From the NCBI GenBank assembly GCA_021796115.1, contig JAJYOP010000011.1, forward strand, positions 1 through 46,469: a DNA stretch of 46,469 bases, in the 5' to 3' direction. Shown here one piece after another: positions 1 to 7,497 of this stretch (positions within the stretch are counted from its first letter, which is position 1; each line of letters starts with the position of its first letter). Both the position numbers and the translations under genes were made by a program. Origin of the DNA: a bacterium (GTDB taxonomy: Bacteria > Omnitrophota > Gorgyraeia > Duberdicusellales > 4484-171). Below the pieces are notes generated by a model. The model was given only the letters and a program-made list of their open reading frames with translations. It had not been told where the DNA came from and made no database searches.

Positions 1-247
1 AGCTTCTTCCATGGTAGTAAGCAATTGCTGAAATGGCATTGGGTCCATTCAAATAGCCCAGGTCGAGACCCTCCCAACCTGTATACCAGGGATAATTTGC
101 ACCAAACAAAAAAATTCTTTGATGATTATATGTCCATACTGGCACTTTCGATGTCTTTGCCATTTCAGAATAAGCAAGACAGAGAGTAAGAAATAAGGTC
201 AATGTAATAAAAATACCGATCTTTGTCGAGAGTTTTAAGTTAATCAT
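1..247 (-). CDS. Secreted glycoside-hydrolase-like protein, 5' part only
   Basis: The reading frame starts at an ATG preceded by AAGGGAACGAAA (Shine-Dalgarno-like) and stays open to the left window edge, giving 82 codons. The first ~22 residues are a signal peptide (MINLKLSTKIG, a Leu/Thr/Ile-rich core, then CLAYS). The mature part contains FLFGANYPWYTGWEGLDLG, which resembles the first beta-strand and substrate loop of TIM-barrel (GH5-like) glycosidases. Family membership is a guess because the catalytic residues lie outside the window. It follows another secreted barrel-type protein, so the two probably act together on a glycan. Confidence 0.6.
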   Translation of the reverse strand, partial: MINLKLSTKIGIFITLTLFLTLCLAYSEMAKTSKVPVWTYNHQRIFLFGANYPWYTGWEGLDLGYLNGPNAISAIAYYHGRS

Positions 248-412
248 TTTCGTTCCCTTTCTCGAAACTATTAATAAATATAATCCTTTGCAACAAGTAT
301 ATAATGGAGTGATGAGAAAACAAATTTTGGTCAAGTCTTATTTTGTCCTGTAAAATCTCTCTGTCATATCGCTCTGGCTAAAAAGTCGTCCCTAACCGCT
401 AACTATTTTAAA

Positions 413-1546
413 TTACTGCAAAGACAGTTTTTCATGCACATACATTATGATATCTTTAAATTCAGGATTTGTTATATCTACTGGATAGATCTCAAGATAT
501 TCTGCACCTGCAGTAATTCCTTTATCAATAGCTTTTTGTAATATAATATGCGGATTATCACTTTTACCATGATTCATACGATATGTGCGGTCGCCAGTAA
601 CAAACCATGCCATCTGATAGGCCGTGGTAACTCCCTGCTTTGCCAAAGCTACTACTGATTTTTTAATCCAGAACGCAGATAAACTATCATTCATTACAAT
701 GAAGCGATTTCCATAAGTTTGCAGACCCTGATGAATAAAGTCATTGGTAATCTGCCAATCCTTCTTACGATGAGGGATTAAAATTCCGTTGTCATCTATG
801 GGCGGAAAAGATTCAACTATCTGAATAGCTAAAGATTGATTGGTAAAGGCCTGAGCAAAGGTATCTGTGATTGCCCGCCATGCTTTTTCAACCTTTAATC
901 GTGTATAACCGGCCTTTTGCCAGTTAGCCACATCATTATTACTCATGCAAACGAAATTGCCTTTTATGTCGGTAAGCGCTTCATTGATAGAAGATGGAAG
1001 ATAAGTTTCTTCTGTACTGCAATTCACTCCCGTCATCTTTATAAGAACTATATTAGGATTGGAAGCATAATGTTCTCCCAAGGCACGTATAAATTGCAGC
1101 CATTTATCGAGATAAACGTTATCCCAGGGAATGGGAATCCTGATGTCCGTACCTACAGGTTGACCCCAATATTTTTTATCCCATTTAAACCAGAAGGCTT
1201 TTGCACCGGCAGTATATACCCAATCAGGGGTCCAAATACCCGGGGTAACCTGCAATGAAACTTTTTTCCCATTAGCCACAGCATCGAAAACTTCCTTATC
1301 CAAATCTGCCCAATTATAAATTCCTTCTCGCGGCTCTACCTGGTTCCATTTTGATCTCAAAGCAATACCGTCAACATAAGGGTTATGCAAAACTTCATTA
1401 GATGCCGGTTGTATCCCTCTAAGCCAGTATACGCCATTGACGGAGAGGGTTTTTGCTTGAACATCCTGCGTTAAAATATTATTTAACAGCAGCTGAAAGA
1501 TAGAAAGTAATAACGAGGATAAAACTATTATTTTAATCTTTTTCAT
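413..1546 (-). CDS. Secreted TIM-barrel glycoside-hydrolase-like protein
   Basis: 377 residues with a signal peptide (MKKIKIIVLSSLLLS, hydrophobic core, cleavage near VQAKT). The mature chain has GVYWLRGIQP, DGIALRSKWNQVEPREG and YNWADLDK, the pattern of strand 1-2 of GH42/GH5-type barrels, where a traveller-like substrate loop is followed by W-x-x-V-E-P-x-x-G. Conserved Trp-rich patches and acids (TEETYLP near residue 180, IVESFPP near 245) could hold the catalytic pair, but I cannot assign them. The start codon has little in front except AAAGGAATAAA, a usable ribosome site. A promoter for it is not obvious. Substrate unknown; export to the periplasm or surface is well supported. Confidence 0.7.
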   Translation of the reverse strand: MKKIKIIVLSSLLLSIFQLLLNNILTQDVQAKTLSVNGVYWLRGIQPASNEVLHNPYVDGIALRSKWNQVEPREGIYNWADLDKEVFDAVANGKKVSLQVTPGIWTPDWVYTAGAKAFWFKWDKKYWGQPVGTDIRIPIPWDNVYLDKWLQFIRALGEHYASNPNIVLIKMTGVNCSTEETYLPSSINEALTDIKGNFVCMSNNDVANWQKAGYTRLKVEKAWRAITDTFAQAFTNQSLAIQIVESFPPIDDNGILIPHRKKDWQITNDFIHQGLQTYGNRFIVMNDSLSAFWIKKSVVALAKQGVTTAYQMAWFVTGDRTYRMNHGKSDNPHIILQKAIDKGITAGAEYLEIYPVDITNPEFKDIIMYVHEKLSLQ

Positions 1547-1595
1547 TTTATTCCTTTTTGAGCTTACCTTACGTATAACATAGCAAGCTGTAAAA

Positions 1596-1940
1596 TCAAC
1601 GTCCTACGAGGACCTGTCCAACCACCAATGGCTTCTTCGCAATCTTATCCCTCTCCAGCAGCACCTTATCCCAGAGGTTATCAAGCTCCTGCATAATGTT
1701 GATCGACATCCTTACCCCATACCATCTCTTCGACGAGTCGATGAGGGTAGCATAGAATAGGGTAAGGCATGACTTTTCTGTAGGGAATCTTGGTATAACC
1801 TTAGTCCGTCTTTTACCTTCACCGAAGAGTCTCTCGATGAGATTAGAAGATGATATCTTCTTCCTGTGAGACTTCGGGAATTTAAGACAGGTTATTACCT
1901 CTGGAAGAGCCTTCTCAAGGCATTCCATAGCAGATCCCAA
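1596..1940 (-). pseudogene. IS256/mutator-type transposase, C-terminal fragment
   Basis: The 114 residues carry the C-terminal signature of a branch of IS256-family transposases: HRKKISSSNLIERLFGEGKR, then RTKVIPRFPTEKSCLTL and SSKRWYGVRM. Full-length members are about 400 residues, so the DDE catalytic part is missing and the fragment cannot transpose. Homology seems to begin around SAMECLEKALPE. The frame ends at its own TGA, so the 3' end is native while the 5' end is a deletion or recombination junction. The piece immediately upstream belongs to another gene. No terminal inverted repeats were found. Confidence 0.85.
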
Positions 1941-2007
1941 CTAAACCAACAATAAGAAAGATTGCCTTTGCCATCCATCTTATCATTTTAACCTTATCTT
2001 TACTCAT
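1915..2007 (-). pseudogene. Truncated small membrane-anchored ORF, 5' end only
   Basis: A strong ribosome-binding site (TTGGAGGATAAA) precedes an ATG and 30 codons: MSKDKVKMIRWMAKAIFLIV followed by a short hydrophobic stretch, then a stop shortly after the sequence enters the transposase fragment in a different frame. The look is that of a charged N-terminus plus one membrane helix or signal anchor whose remainder was lost when the IS fragment arrived. It could still be a real 30-residue peptide. Overlap with the transposase remnant marks the junction near 1930-1940. Confidence 0.45.
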
Positions 2008-2073
2008 TTTATCCTCCAATTTCTACAAGATGCGAAGATGGACATCAGTGTCGATCTTTTAAGAAGCGACAAT

Positions 2074-2118
2074 GCTTGCATGATATTGCTTATTCCATTT
2101 TTATCAACGCTTGCATGA
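2074..2118. repeat. 11-bp direct repeat pair
   Basis: GCTTGCATGAT occurs twice, 34 bp apart start to start, in otherwise non-coding sequence. Together with the neighbouring gene fragments it marks the 2008-2230 stretch as rearranged. I see no gene in that stretch. Confidence 0.5.
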
Positions 2119-2140
2119 TCTTCTCCATGGTCCCCCTATA

Positions 2141-2190
2141 AAGTGGCCATCGGCCAGCCGAATGTTTGGATAAAAATTTTATTTCTCATG
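2141..2190. repeat. Partial copy of dispersed repeat R1
   Basis: The segment reads CCATCGGCCAGCCGAATGTT, nearly the same as CCATCGACCAGCCGAAAGTT at the 3' end of the larger copy near 5180. Only the 3' part of the unit is present here. Confidence 0.5.
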
Positions 2191-2230
2191 CTCATATCTT
2201 ATAATATTACTTTCCATAGATTAAATTTTG

Positions 2231-2265
2231 CTTATCTACGAATAATAGCATAAAACGTAGATAAG
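2231..2265. repeat. Perfect 10-bp inverted repeat, operator or hairpin
   Basis: CTTATCTACG and CGTAGATAAG are separated by 15 AT-rich bases. On the minus strand this lies just beyond the 3' end of a winged-helix gene fragment. It could be the operator of the lost gene or a recombination end. No U-run follows, so it is not a typical terminator. Confidence 0.6.
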
Positions 2266-2280
2266 ACTTGACCGTCAGTT

Positions 2281-2297
2281 ATCCGGAATTTCCGGAT
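2281..2297. repeat. 8-bp inverted repeat with 1-bp centre
   Basis: ATCCGGAA-T-TTCCGGAT is a near-perfect palindrome 16 bp from the previous inverted repeat. Such tight palindromes are typical of dimeric-regulator operators or mobile-element ends. Its function here is unknown. Confidence 0.55.
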
Positions 2298-2344
2298 AGC
2301 CAAAAAGCAATGTGCAGAAAATGCATATTGCTTTTTATCCAACT

Positions 2345-2468
2345 CATTGAATCTCTGGCCAGACTAAATCATAGTGGACACTGCGACCTTTACCGGACAA
2401 TTGACACAAGACTTTTTTATCAAGCATATCCGCAATTTTACGAAAGACAGTGGCACGACTAATTACGG
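2345..2468 (-). pseudogene. Winged-helix DNA-binding domain, 3' fragment
   Basis: One frame reads YLGLPVISRATVFRKIADML, then DKKVLCQLSGKGRSVHYDL and VWPEIQ-stop. S-R-A-T-V-x-R-x-I followed by a wing with GKGRSVxYDL is the C-terminal winged helix-turn-helix seen at the end of Fic-family and related regulators. The frame has no start codon and its upstream part is replaced by the CheD-PAS gene, with which it overlaps out of frame for the last few codons. It is therefore the orphaned tail of a deleted gene. Confidence 0.6.
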
Positions 2469-3323
2469 GTAGTCCGAGATAGACCCTTTCTCAAAAACTT
2501 CCCGATACCCTTGACGCGCCTTTTTTGGTTCCGTAAAGTAAGACGAGAAGTCTGTCCCTATGAGTTTATCTCGGGATACGCCTGTAGCATTTATGGTTGC
2601 TTCATTAACATCGGTAATCTTACCGTCTTTTGAAATTGTGACAAGCGGATCAAAACTTGCCTCAAGAAGGCTTCTGGCGTATTGAGTAGTCTCCTTAACC
2701 GTTGTCTCGCTCGCCTTAAGCTGTTGGTTGGCGGCTTTCAGTTGTTGTTCGCTCGCTCGAAGTTGCTGGTTTGCGGCCTCTAACTGTTGTTCATGTGCCT
2801 TTAATTTTTCTATTTTTTTAGCATTCTGCCTTACCTTACACAATAATTTTTCGGCGCTTTCACCTTCAGTATAGCATATATTGCCCTTAGCGATATTAAA
2901 GATAAGGGATCTCCTCTCTATCCCACCAAGCGCTGTAGTCCTAATTTTTATTTTTTTCTCTCTCAAATAGTTAATAACCGAATCTATATTATTTTTACAA
3001 ATTGTATCGTCCTTTTCTTTAAGGACATTTGCGGCGCCGACCAGACATACTTCGATATTCTTGCGCTTTACTCCTTGGCCGGCCATTAAAGATAGTAATT
3101 CGTCTATGGCATCTATTGCATATTTAGTATTTCTAGGGCCATACGGAGACTGCCCGGGAACCATAATATGCGCCAGAACGCCGACTTTTCTCGCTAAACT
3201 ATACCCTGCAATGACGACACAAGAGCCTATCGTGCTGGACCTTAATATTACACTGCCTTTGCCGATTTTTGTCTCTCCGGTGTCTACATCTATAATTTCA
3301 TTCTCTGGATAAGCGTGCTTCAT
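2463..3323 (-). CDS. CheD-like deamidase with coiled coil and truncated PAS domain
   Basis: Residues ~20-165 match CheD, the chemoreceptor glutamine deamidase: TIGSCVVIAGYS carries the catalytic Cys, GVLAHIMVPG the catalytic His, and TKYAIDAIDELL the following helix. Residues ~168-205 form a heptad coiled coil built from repeats of AANQQLKASEQQL. From ~210 a PAS domain starts (ARSLLEASFDPLVTISKDGK) and runs to EKGSISDYP, where the frame stops. PAS domains of this kind continue with LxIRHxxG, so the protein is cut inside PAS and has lost whatever followed, probably a histidine kinase. The stop is created at the junction with an unrelated winged-helix fragment. No chemotaxis genes are nearby. 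CheD chemistry may survive, but as a signalling protein it is probably broken. Confidence 0.75.
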   Translation of the reverse strand: MKHAYPENEIIDVDTGETKIGKGSVILRSSTIGSCVVIAGYSLARKVGVLAHIMVPGQSPYGPRNTKYAIDAIDELLSLMAGQGVKRKNIEVCLVGAANVLKEKDDTICKNNIDSVINYLREKKIKIRTTALGGIERRSLIFNIAKGNICYTEGESAEKLLCKVRQNAKKIEKLKAHEQQLEAANQQLRASEQQLKAANQQLKASETTVKETTQYARSLLEASFDPLVTISKDGKITDVNEATINATGVSRDKLIGTDFSSYFTEPKKARQGYREVFEKGSISDYP

Positions 3324-3421
3324 GATTTCTTTTAAATTTGCCTGATGTTAGGCAGTTTATGATTCTTGCATTTTCCGTTATTCACATTGTTTTTTATTAT
3401 AGCATATAAAAAAAGATTACC

Positions 3422-3530
3422 TTAACAATCCAAGACGGTCTTACCCGAGCCAGGAGCAGCAATTCTATGAAGATTCTTATCCTTAAGCTGCGCCTCTGGC
3501 TCAGAAAGGCTCTTGTTTGATATACCCTCC
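3422..3530 (-). pseudogene. Superfamily-2 helicase scrap with Walker A motif
   Basis: A short frame reads LEGISNKSLSEPEAQLKDKN followed by LHRIAAPGSGKTVLDC-stop. APGSGKT preceded by an Arg-containing strand is motif I of DEAD/DEAH-type helicases, and the upstream part resembles their Q-motif region. No start codon and no further helicase motifs are present, so about 35 codons of a much larger gene remain. The rest of 3324-3747 holds this scrap and a dispersed repeat; I see no other gene. Confidence 0.5.
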
Positions 3531-3550
3531 AAGCCTTTTTAAACTCTGGA

Positions 3551-3667
3551 GCTCGCACGGCTAAAGCCCATAGATAATTAACCTTTATCGTACCACACTT
3601 AAGCGAAGATGGAGTCCGAGTAGTGTCCTTGCGGCAGGTAACATTTTGCCCATCTGATAGTTATAGG
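3551..3667. repeat. Dispersed repeat R1, left copy flanking prpF
   Basis: Shares ordered blocks with the copy near 5050: CGCACGGCTAAAGCCC, ATTAACCT, CGTACC, TCCGAGT, GGTAACA and CCCATC, in the same orientation. The blocks are separated by diverged spacers, so both copies are old. The two copies bracket the single gene prpF. Confidence 0.65.
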
Positions 3668-3747
3668 TCTTCATGAAAACTTTTTTTATCTATTTTCATT
3701 TAGGCCGGGTTTCAACGGCGGATTGGACAAAAAATTGTAATATAGCG

Positions 3748-4968
3748 TCAGTATAAATTACAACGATTCTTTGGCAAGATAACCTTTATCTTTGTTTTTA
3801 AAGTCTTTAAAGTTTCTGGCTTTATATATACTGAACAATCTGCGATTTTGCGCGCGGTCCGGCCAAACCCTAAACGTTTGAATATAATTTTGTTGCAATC
3901 ATCGTTTAGAATTGCTTCTACTTCAACTTCCATTGAACCACCCGGATGCCCAAACACGAAAGAGGCAGCAATCTTATTATTCAACATTTCATACACAACT
4001 GTGCCCGGGACATTGGCGGCTGCTGCAAAACAACACGAGCCTGTCCCCATGAAAGTTGGGAGTATATCAAAAGGGCAAACTATTTTTCCAATCAGCGCAC
4101 ATTCATTGGATTTTATCACTACACCGCTAGAAGATAGGTAATCTTGCGCAGGGCTAACCATACACACCGGGGGCAGGAGAAGCTGTTTCCCGTCCTGCCA
4201 ACGTTCAACTAGCCCAGCCAGTTTCGCGCTCTTACCACGAATTTCTGCACAGCGCTCAAAAAGCTGTTTGTTTGCATTCAATTCTGATATTGGTTCAGTG
4301 CCTTTATAACCGACTGCAGCTGAATTGATATATACAAGCATATTTGCCACATCACAAATTGTTACATCTATTTTTGAACCATCTTCCATTGTGATTGCGT
4401 CTTTCACCCTCCCGGTAGGAAATAGCTTTCCACTCTCCGCGCCGCTTGTATCGCGAAAATCTAAAAAAATCTTTGCCCCACTCCCGGGAATTCCTGCTAT
4501 TTTATAATCCCCCATCATAACCGCACGGCTATTTTTTACCATTAATTGGGCATAAAACATTTTACTGGTATTGGTATTCCAAATCCGTATTGTTTGTTCT
4601 CCGTCAGGTAAGGTAATCATTCCTCTGTCCAGGGCAAACAAAGGGACTCCCGAAGAAATATTGCCGCAATTTGCATTGTAATCTACAGAATCACTTTCTG
4701 GCTCTACTTGAACGAAGGTATAGTCAACATCGGCGCCGGCGCGTTTTGAAGGGCGTACAATTGCTATTTTTGATGTTACAATTTGCGCGCCTCCCAAACC
4801 ATCGATTTCCAGCGGATCGGGTTTGCCTTCTGCTGCCGAGAGAAATTCTGCTTGTCCCTCTTCCAGAGTTGGAATTTCATCTGCGTGAAAATATAAACCG
4901 CGGCTGGTCCCGCCACGAATGATTGTTGCTGGATAAATTAATTGCTCATGGTTTATATCGTATTTCAT
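3748..4968 (-). CDS. prpF: PrpF-family isomerase (2-methylaconitate/oxalomesaconate type)
   Basis: 406 residues, normal for PrpF/DUF453. IRGGTSRGLYF near the N-terminus, GLGGAQIVTSKIAIV around residue 60-75 and NANCGNISSGV around 100-110 are the family hallmarks. The Lys in TSK and the Cys in NCGN correspond to the proton-transfer pair of characterised PrpF proteins, which interconvert cis/trans or tautomeric aconitate-type acids by a diaminopimelate-epimerase fold. The ATG has AGGGAGGTAAAA upstream, an excellent ribosome site. No prpB/C/D or acnD neighbours are present, so the substrate cannot be deduced. The gene sits alone between two direct copies of a dispersed repeat, which hints at acquisition as a cassette. 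Confidence 0.85.
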   Translation of the reverse strand: MKYDINHEQLIYPATIIRGGTSRGLYFHADEIPTLEEGQAEFLSAAEGKPDPLEIDGLGGAQIVTSKIAIVRPSKRAGADVDYTFVQVEPESDSVDYNANCGNISSGVPLFALDRGMITLPDGEQTIRIWNTNTSKMFYAQLMVKNSRAVMMGDYKIAGIPGSGAKIFLDFRDTSGAESGKLFPTGRVKDAITMEDGSKIDVTICDVANMLVYINSAAVGYKGTEPISELNANKQLFERCAEIRGKSAKLAGLVERWQDGKQLLLPPVCMVSPAQDYLSSSGVVIKSNECALIGKIVCPFDILPTFMGTGSCCFAAAANVPGTVVYEMLNNKIAASFVFGHPGGSMEVEVEAILNDDCNKIIFKRLGFGRTARKIADCSVYIKPETLKTLKTKIKVILPKNRCNLY

Positions 4969-5049
4969 TTTTACCTCCCTCCGCCATAAGTTCAGCTTAC
5001 ATTCGGTTGTCCTTGTGCTTTTTTACTAACTTTCTACTCTATAACTGAA

Positions 5050-5196
5050 GCCCGCACGGCTAAAGCCCGTGCAATTCTGGCAAAAGGGATTAATTAACCT
5101 CTAACGTACCAATCCTTGAACAAGTGCAAAATCCGAGTGTCTGCCCCCAAGCAAAGTCGCGGGTAACAACTTCCCCATCGACCAGCCGAAAGTTTG
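5050..5196. repeat. Dispersed repeat R1, right copy flanking prpF
   Basis: Begins with a hairpin (GCACGG ctaaagc CCGTGC) and continues with AATTCTGGCAAAAGGGATTA, a block that recurs near 21261. It then shares the block order described for the copy at 3551. The remainder of 4969-5357 holds a small hairpin (5279-5306, GGAATTTTTCAT against ATGAAAAATCCC) and repeat R2; no gene is visible there. Confidence 0.65.
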
Positions 5197-5316
5197 AAGA
5201 AATAGTTTTTTTACCCCACTCACTTCGCACCTTCACTTCGTTCAGTACTTCTTTCGGTCGTTCGGAAATAATTTAACTAGGGAATTTTTCATAAATGAAA
5301 AATCCCAAGTTTCATT

Positions 5317-5359
5317 ATTCGACTAAGTCTTTTTGTTTTGCAAAAAGACAAGTCTCATT
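5317..5359 (+). repeat. Dispersed repeat R2, copy 1
   Basis: ATTCGACTAAG, a stem CTTTTTG ttttg CAAAAAG, then AAGTCTCATT. Two other copies in the window have the same ends with unrelated stems inside. The right end supplies part of the stop codon of the methyltransferase gene on the minus strand. Confidence 0.65.
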
Positions 5360-6119
5360 ATTTTTCCGCGACAATCAGCATTTCAAAATCTTCCGGAGTT
5401 AATTTATCTTTCCTTGAAAACGCTCCAAGTTTTGCTCCAAAAATTTCTATTTTTTTAAACCCAAGCGAATTTAGCAGCCAAGTTATTTCGCTGGGAATAT
5501 AATAACGTTCATCGCACTTTAATTCTTTTTTATTACCCGAATCGTCTTCGAACGTATGAACGGTGCGGTCGCGAAATGTCATTAAATCAAAGGTGTTGAT
5601 TTTGTAAACCTTGTTACCTTCTTTGCTGGATGATTCGCAGAAATTCTTGACAGAATGGTAGAGCGGAAATAGCCCATTTAACGTCGTGGATATAAACTTC
5701 CCGTTGTTTTTCAACGCTCGCGTTGCATTTTTAAGTATCGTAAAATTCATTTCATCGGTTTCCATCAGGGGGAATCCGCCTTCGCAAAGCATGAGTGCCG
5801 CATTAAATTCATTCCTAAAGGGAAGTTTACGGACATCAAGCCGCTTGAAGTCGGTTTTCAGATTAAGCTGTCTTGCTTTTTCTTTTGCCGCGGCAAGCTG
5901 GGATTTGGATAGATCAATACCCGTAACTTTATATCCACGCTTCGAGAGCTCTATTGAATGCCTGCCTGGACCACACCCGATATCAATTATTTTTAAATTT
6001 TTGTTGAAATTTAATTCCTCTTCAATGAAATCGCATTCGCCAGACGTTCCCTGAACATAACATTCTTTATCATATTTCTTCGCATAATTCTCAAATAATG
6101 ACTCATACCATTGTTTCAC
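5358..6119 (-). CDS. Class I SAM-dependent methyltransferase
   Basis: 253 residues with a complete Rossmann methyltransferase core. Motif I is IIDIGCGPGRHSIELSKRGY (residues ~45-64) followed by VTGIDLSKSQL, where the Asp binds the SAM ribose. LMLCEGGFPLM serves as motif II/III. The N-terminus (WYESLFENYAKKYDKE) and the later beta-rich part resemble small-molecule methyltransferases of the UbiE/Methyltransf_25 group. Its start overlaps the stop of the upstream alpha/beta hydrolase by 4 bp (ATGA), so the two are translationally coupled. Substrate unknown. The final codon lies in a dispersed repeat. Confidence 0.8.
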   Translation of the reverse strand: MKQWYESLFENYAKKYDKECYVQGTSGECDFIEEELNFNKNLKIIDIGCGPGRHSIELSKRGYKVTGIDLSKSQLAAAKEKARQLNLKTDFKRLDVRKLPFRNEFNAALMLCEGGFPLMETDEMNFTILKNATRALKNNGKFISTTLNGLFPLYHSVKNFCESSSKEGNKVYKINTFDLMTFRDRTVHTFEDDSGNKKELKCDERYYIPSEITWLLNSLGFKKIEIFGAKLGAFSRKDKLTPEDFEMLIVAEK

Positions 6120-6919
6120 TTTATTGCACCTATTAGAAATTGCGTGACAGTGTCGGCAAATAATTTTGGGTTTTCGATATGGATGCAGTGTGCCGTACCG
6201 TCTAATAGTTGTAAAACGCTTCCGGGTATATTTTCAGCCAAGATTCTGGCTTCTTCCGGAGTTATAAGTATATCATTTTCTCCCTCGATAATTAAAGTTT
6301 TTGCTTTTATTAAGTTTACTCTATCGCGCGTATCGAAAGAAGCAATTGCTTCAATCTGGCTTTTAAATCCCTCTGCTTTTTGAAGATAAGGATATTTCAT
6401 TGAATTTTTAATAAACGTTTCGACGAACGAACTATCAGCTATAAACTGTGGGGAAAATAACCAATCAGTCCATCGCTTAAACCAGCTTTCCGAATACCCT
6501 TCTCTTTTAAGCTGGTTATAGATATCTTCAAAAAGGAGATTGTTTCTTTTAGAAGATGCCGGCGCTGTGCTTTCTAAGATAAGTTTATCAACACGGCCGG
6601 GATAATTTATGGCCAATTCCTGAGCAATATAGCCGCCCATGGAGTGACCAAGGATATGCGCTTTTTCGATTTTTAAAAAATCAAGCAGCATTATCGTGTC
6701 TTCCGACATGATGTTAACACTGCACTCTCCAGGCGTAACATCGCTGCGGCCACAATTGCGATTGTCAAAAATAACAGTTTTAAAATGTGGCGAAAATTCC
6801 TTAACCACACCCAGCCAGCTTGCACTGTCAGAACCCAGTCCGCCAATCAATAAAAGCGGGATGCCTTCTCCATAAATCTCATAGTAAAACGAAATACCAT
6901 TAAATTTAGCTATTGGCAT
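6116..6919 (-). CDS. Alpha/beta-fold hydrolase
   Basis: About 267 residues of the classic alpha/beta hydrolase fold. LLIGGLGSDSASW holds the oxyanion loop, LGHSMGGYIAQE is the nucleophile elbow with Ser, TLIIEGENDILI carries the acid Asp, and DGTAHCIHIENP the catalytic His. The arrangement is closest to 3-oxoadipate enol-lactonase/PcaD-like and prolyl-aminopeptidase-like esterases, but no pathway partner is present. I start at the ATG giving MPIAKFNGISFYYEI because relatives begin there; an upstream GTG would add four residues. Neither has a good ribosome site. It is coupled to the following methyltransferase gene by a 4-bp overlap. Confidence 0.8.
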   Translation of the reverse strand: MPIAKFNGISFYYEIYGEGIPLLLIGGLGSDSASWLGVVKEFSPHFKTVIFDNRNCGRSDVTPGECSVNIMSEDTIMLLDFLKIEKAHILGHSMGGYIAQELAINYPGRVDKLILESTAPASSKRNNLLFEDIYNQLKREGYSESWFKRWTDWLFSPQFIADSSFVETFIKNSMKYPYLQKAEGFKSQIEAIASFDTRDRVNLIKAKTLIIEGENDILITPEEARILAENIPGSVLQLLDGTAHCIHIENPKLFADTVTQFLIGAIK

Positions 6920-6976
6920 AGTTTTAACCACAAGATAATGTGACTTTCTTAATCTTTAAGTAATTTATGCGACTTT

Positions 6977-7390
6977 TTATTCGCCGTATATCAAAGCAAC
7001 TATCAACCCTTTAACAGGTAATTCAACTAAACCAAGAATGGTCCAATAAATAATTACCCCTGTAGCAACCGGCATAAAAGTGTAGGCTGCAAACATCCCG
7101 GGTAATATGCCGACTGCCCATACACATAATCCGAAAATCAAACCTTTGACTGTTTTATTTTTCCCGGGAATGCCCTTATGGGGCAAAACATAAACCAACA
7201 CAAAAACTAAGGTAAGTAGAAAACTGCCGATTTGGAACCCTAACCCCGGCGCGCCAGTTGACGGTTTTCAAATATTTGTTGGTTCAAGCTTATAAAGCCA
7301 GTTGAAAAGCCAGCCACAGGTAAGCGTGGCAACGATAACGTTAAATAACCAGGCCGCGACCGCAGCAATAAGGATTCTTATCATCTTCAT
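6977..7390 (-). pseudogene. Small integral membrane protein interrupted by in-frame TGA
   Basis: Reading from an ATG with AAGAAGGTGCAGC upstream gives 40 codons (MKMIRILIAAVAAWLFNVIV, then TCGWLFNWLYKLEPTNI), a TGA at 7268-7270, and 96 further codons in the same frame (KPSTGAPGLGFQIGSFLL onward, ending ALIYGE). The two halves make one four-helix protein of 137 residues, and the context PTN-I-x-KP suggests the lost residue was Trp (TGG to TGA). I see no SECIS-like hairpin. It may be a recent nonsense mutation, a sequencing error or natural readthrough. The 3' half alone has no ribosome site. I do not recognise the family; it resembles small DUF1761-like membrane proteins. Confidence 0.6.
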
Positions 7391-7454
7391 GCTGCACCTT
7401 CTTAATAAGTTGCGTTCTAATTAGGCACAATAAAAACGTTGAAAGTATTGTGAT

Positions 7455-7484
7455 ATTATAGCAGAAAGGATAAATTTAGTAATG
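7455..7484 (-). promoter_or_regulatory. Extended -10 promoter
   Basis: On the minus strand TTACTAAATTTATCCTTTCT leads into G-C-TATAAT, an extended -10 (TGn-TATAAT). It lies ~65 bp before the interrupted membrane-protein gene. The same block recurs before two other genes (near 14970 and 27175). Confidence 0.55.
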
Positions 7485-7497
7485 GCCTTTTATAGGA

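Noticed and set aside
917-1258. 113-codon open frame on the plus strand
   Set aside because: It is antisense to the secreted barrel-protein gene, has no recognisable domain and no ribosome site; the minus-strand protein has a clear signal peptide and fold motifs.
1596-2300. A complete insertion sequence with terminal inverted repeats
   Set aside because: Only the C-terminal quarter of the transposase is present, and the palindromes at 2231 and 2281 have no matching copies on the other side.
2268-2462. 64-codon plus-strand frame in the rearranged region
   Set aside because: It overlaps palindromes and is antisense to the winged-helix fragment, whose motif SRATVFRKI is convincing; the plus frame matches nothing.
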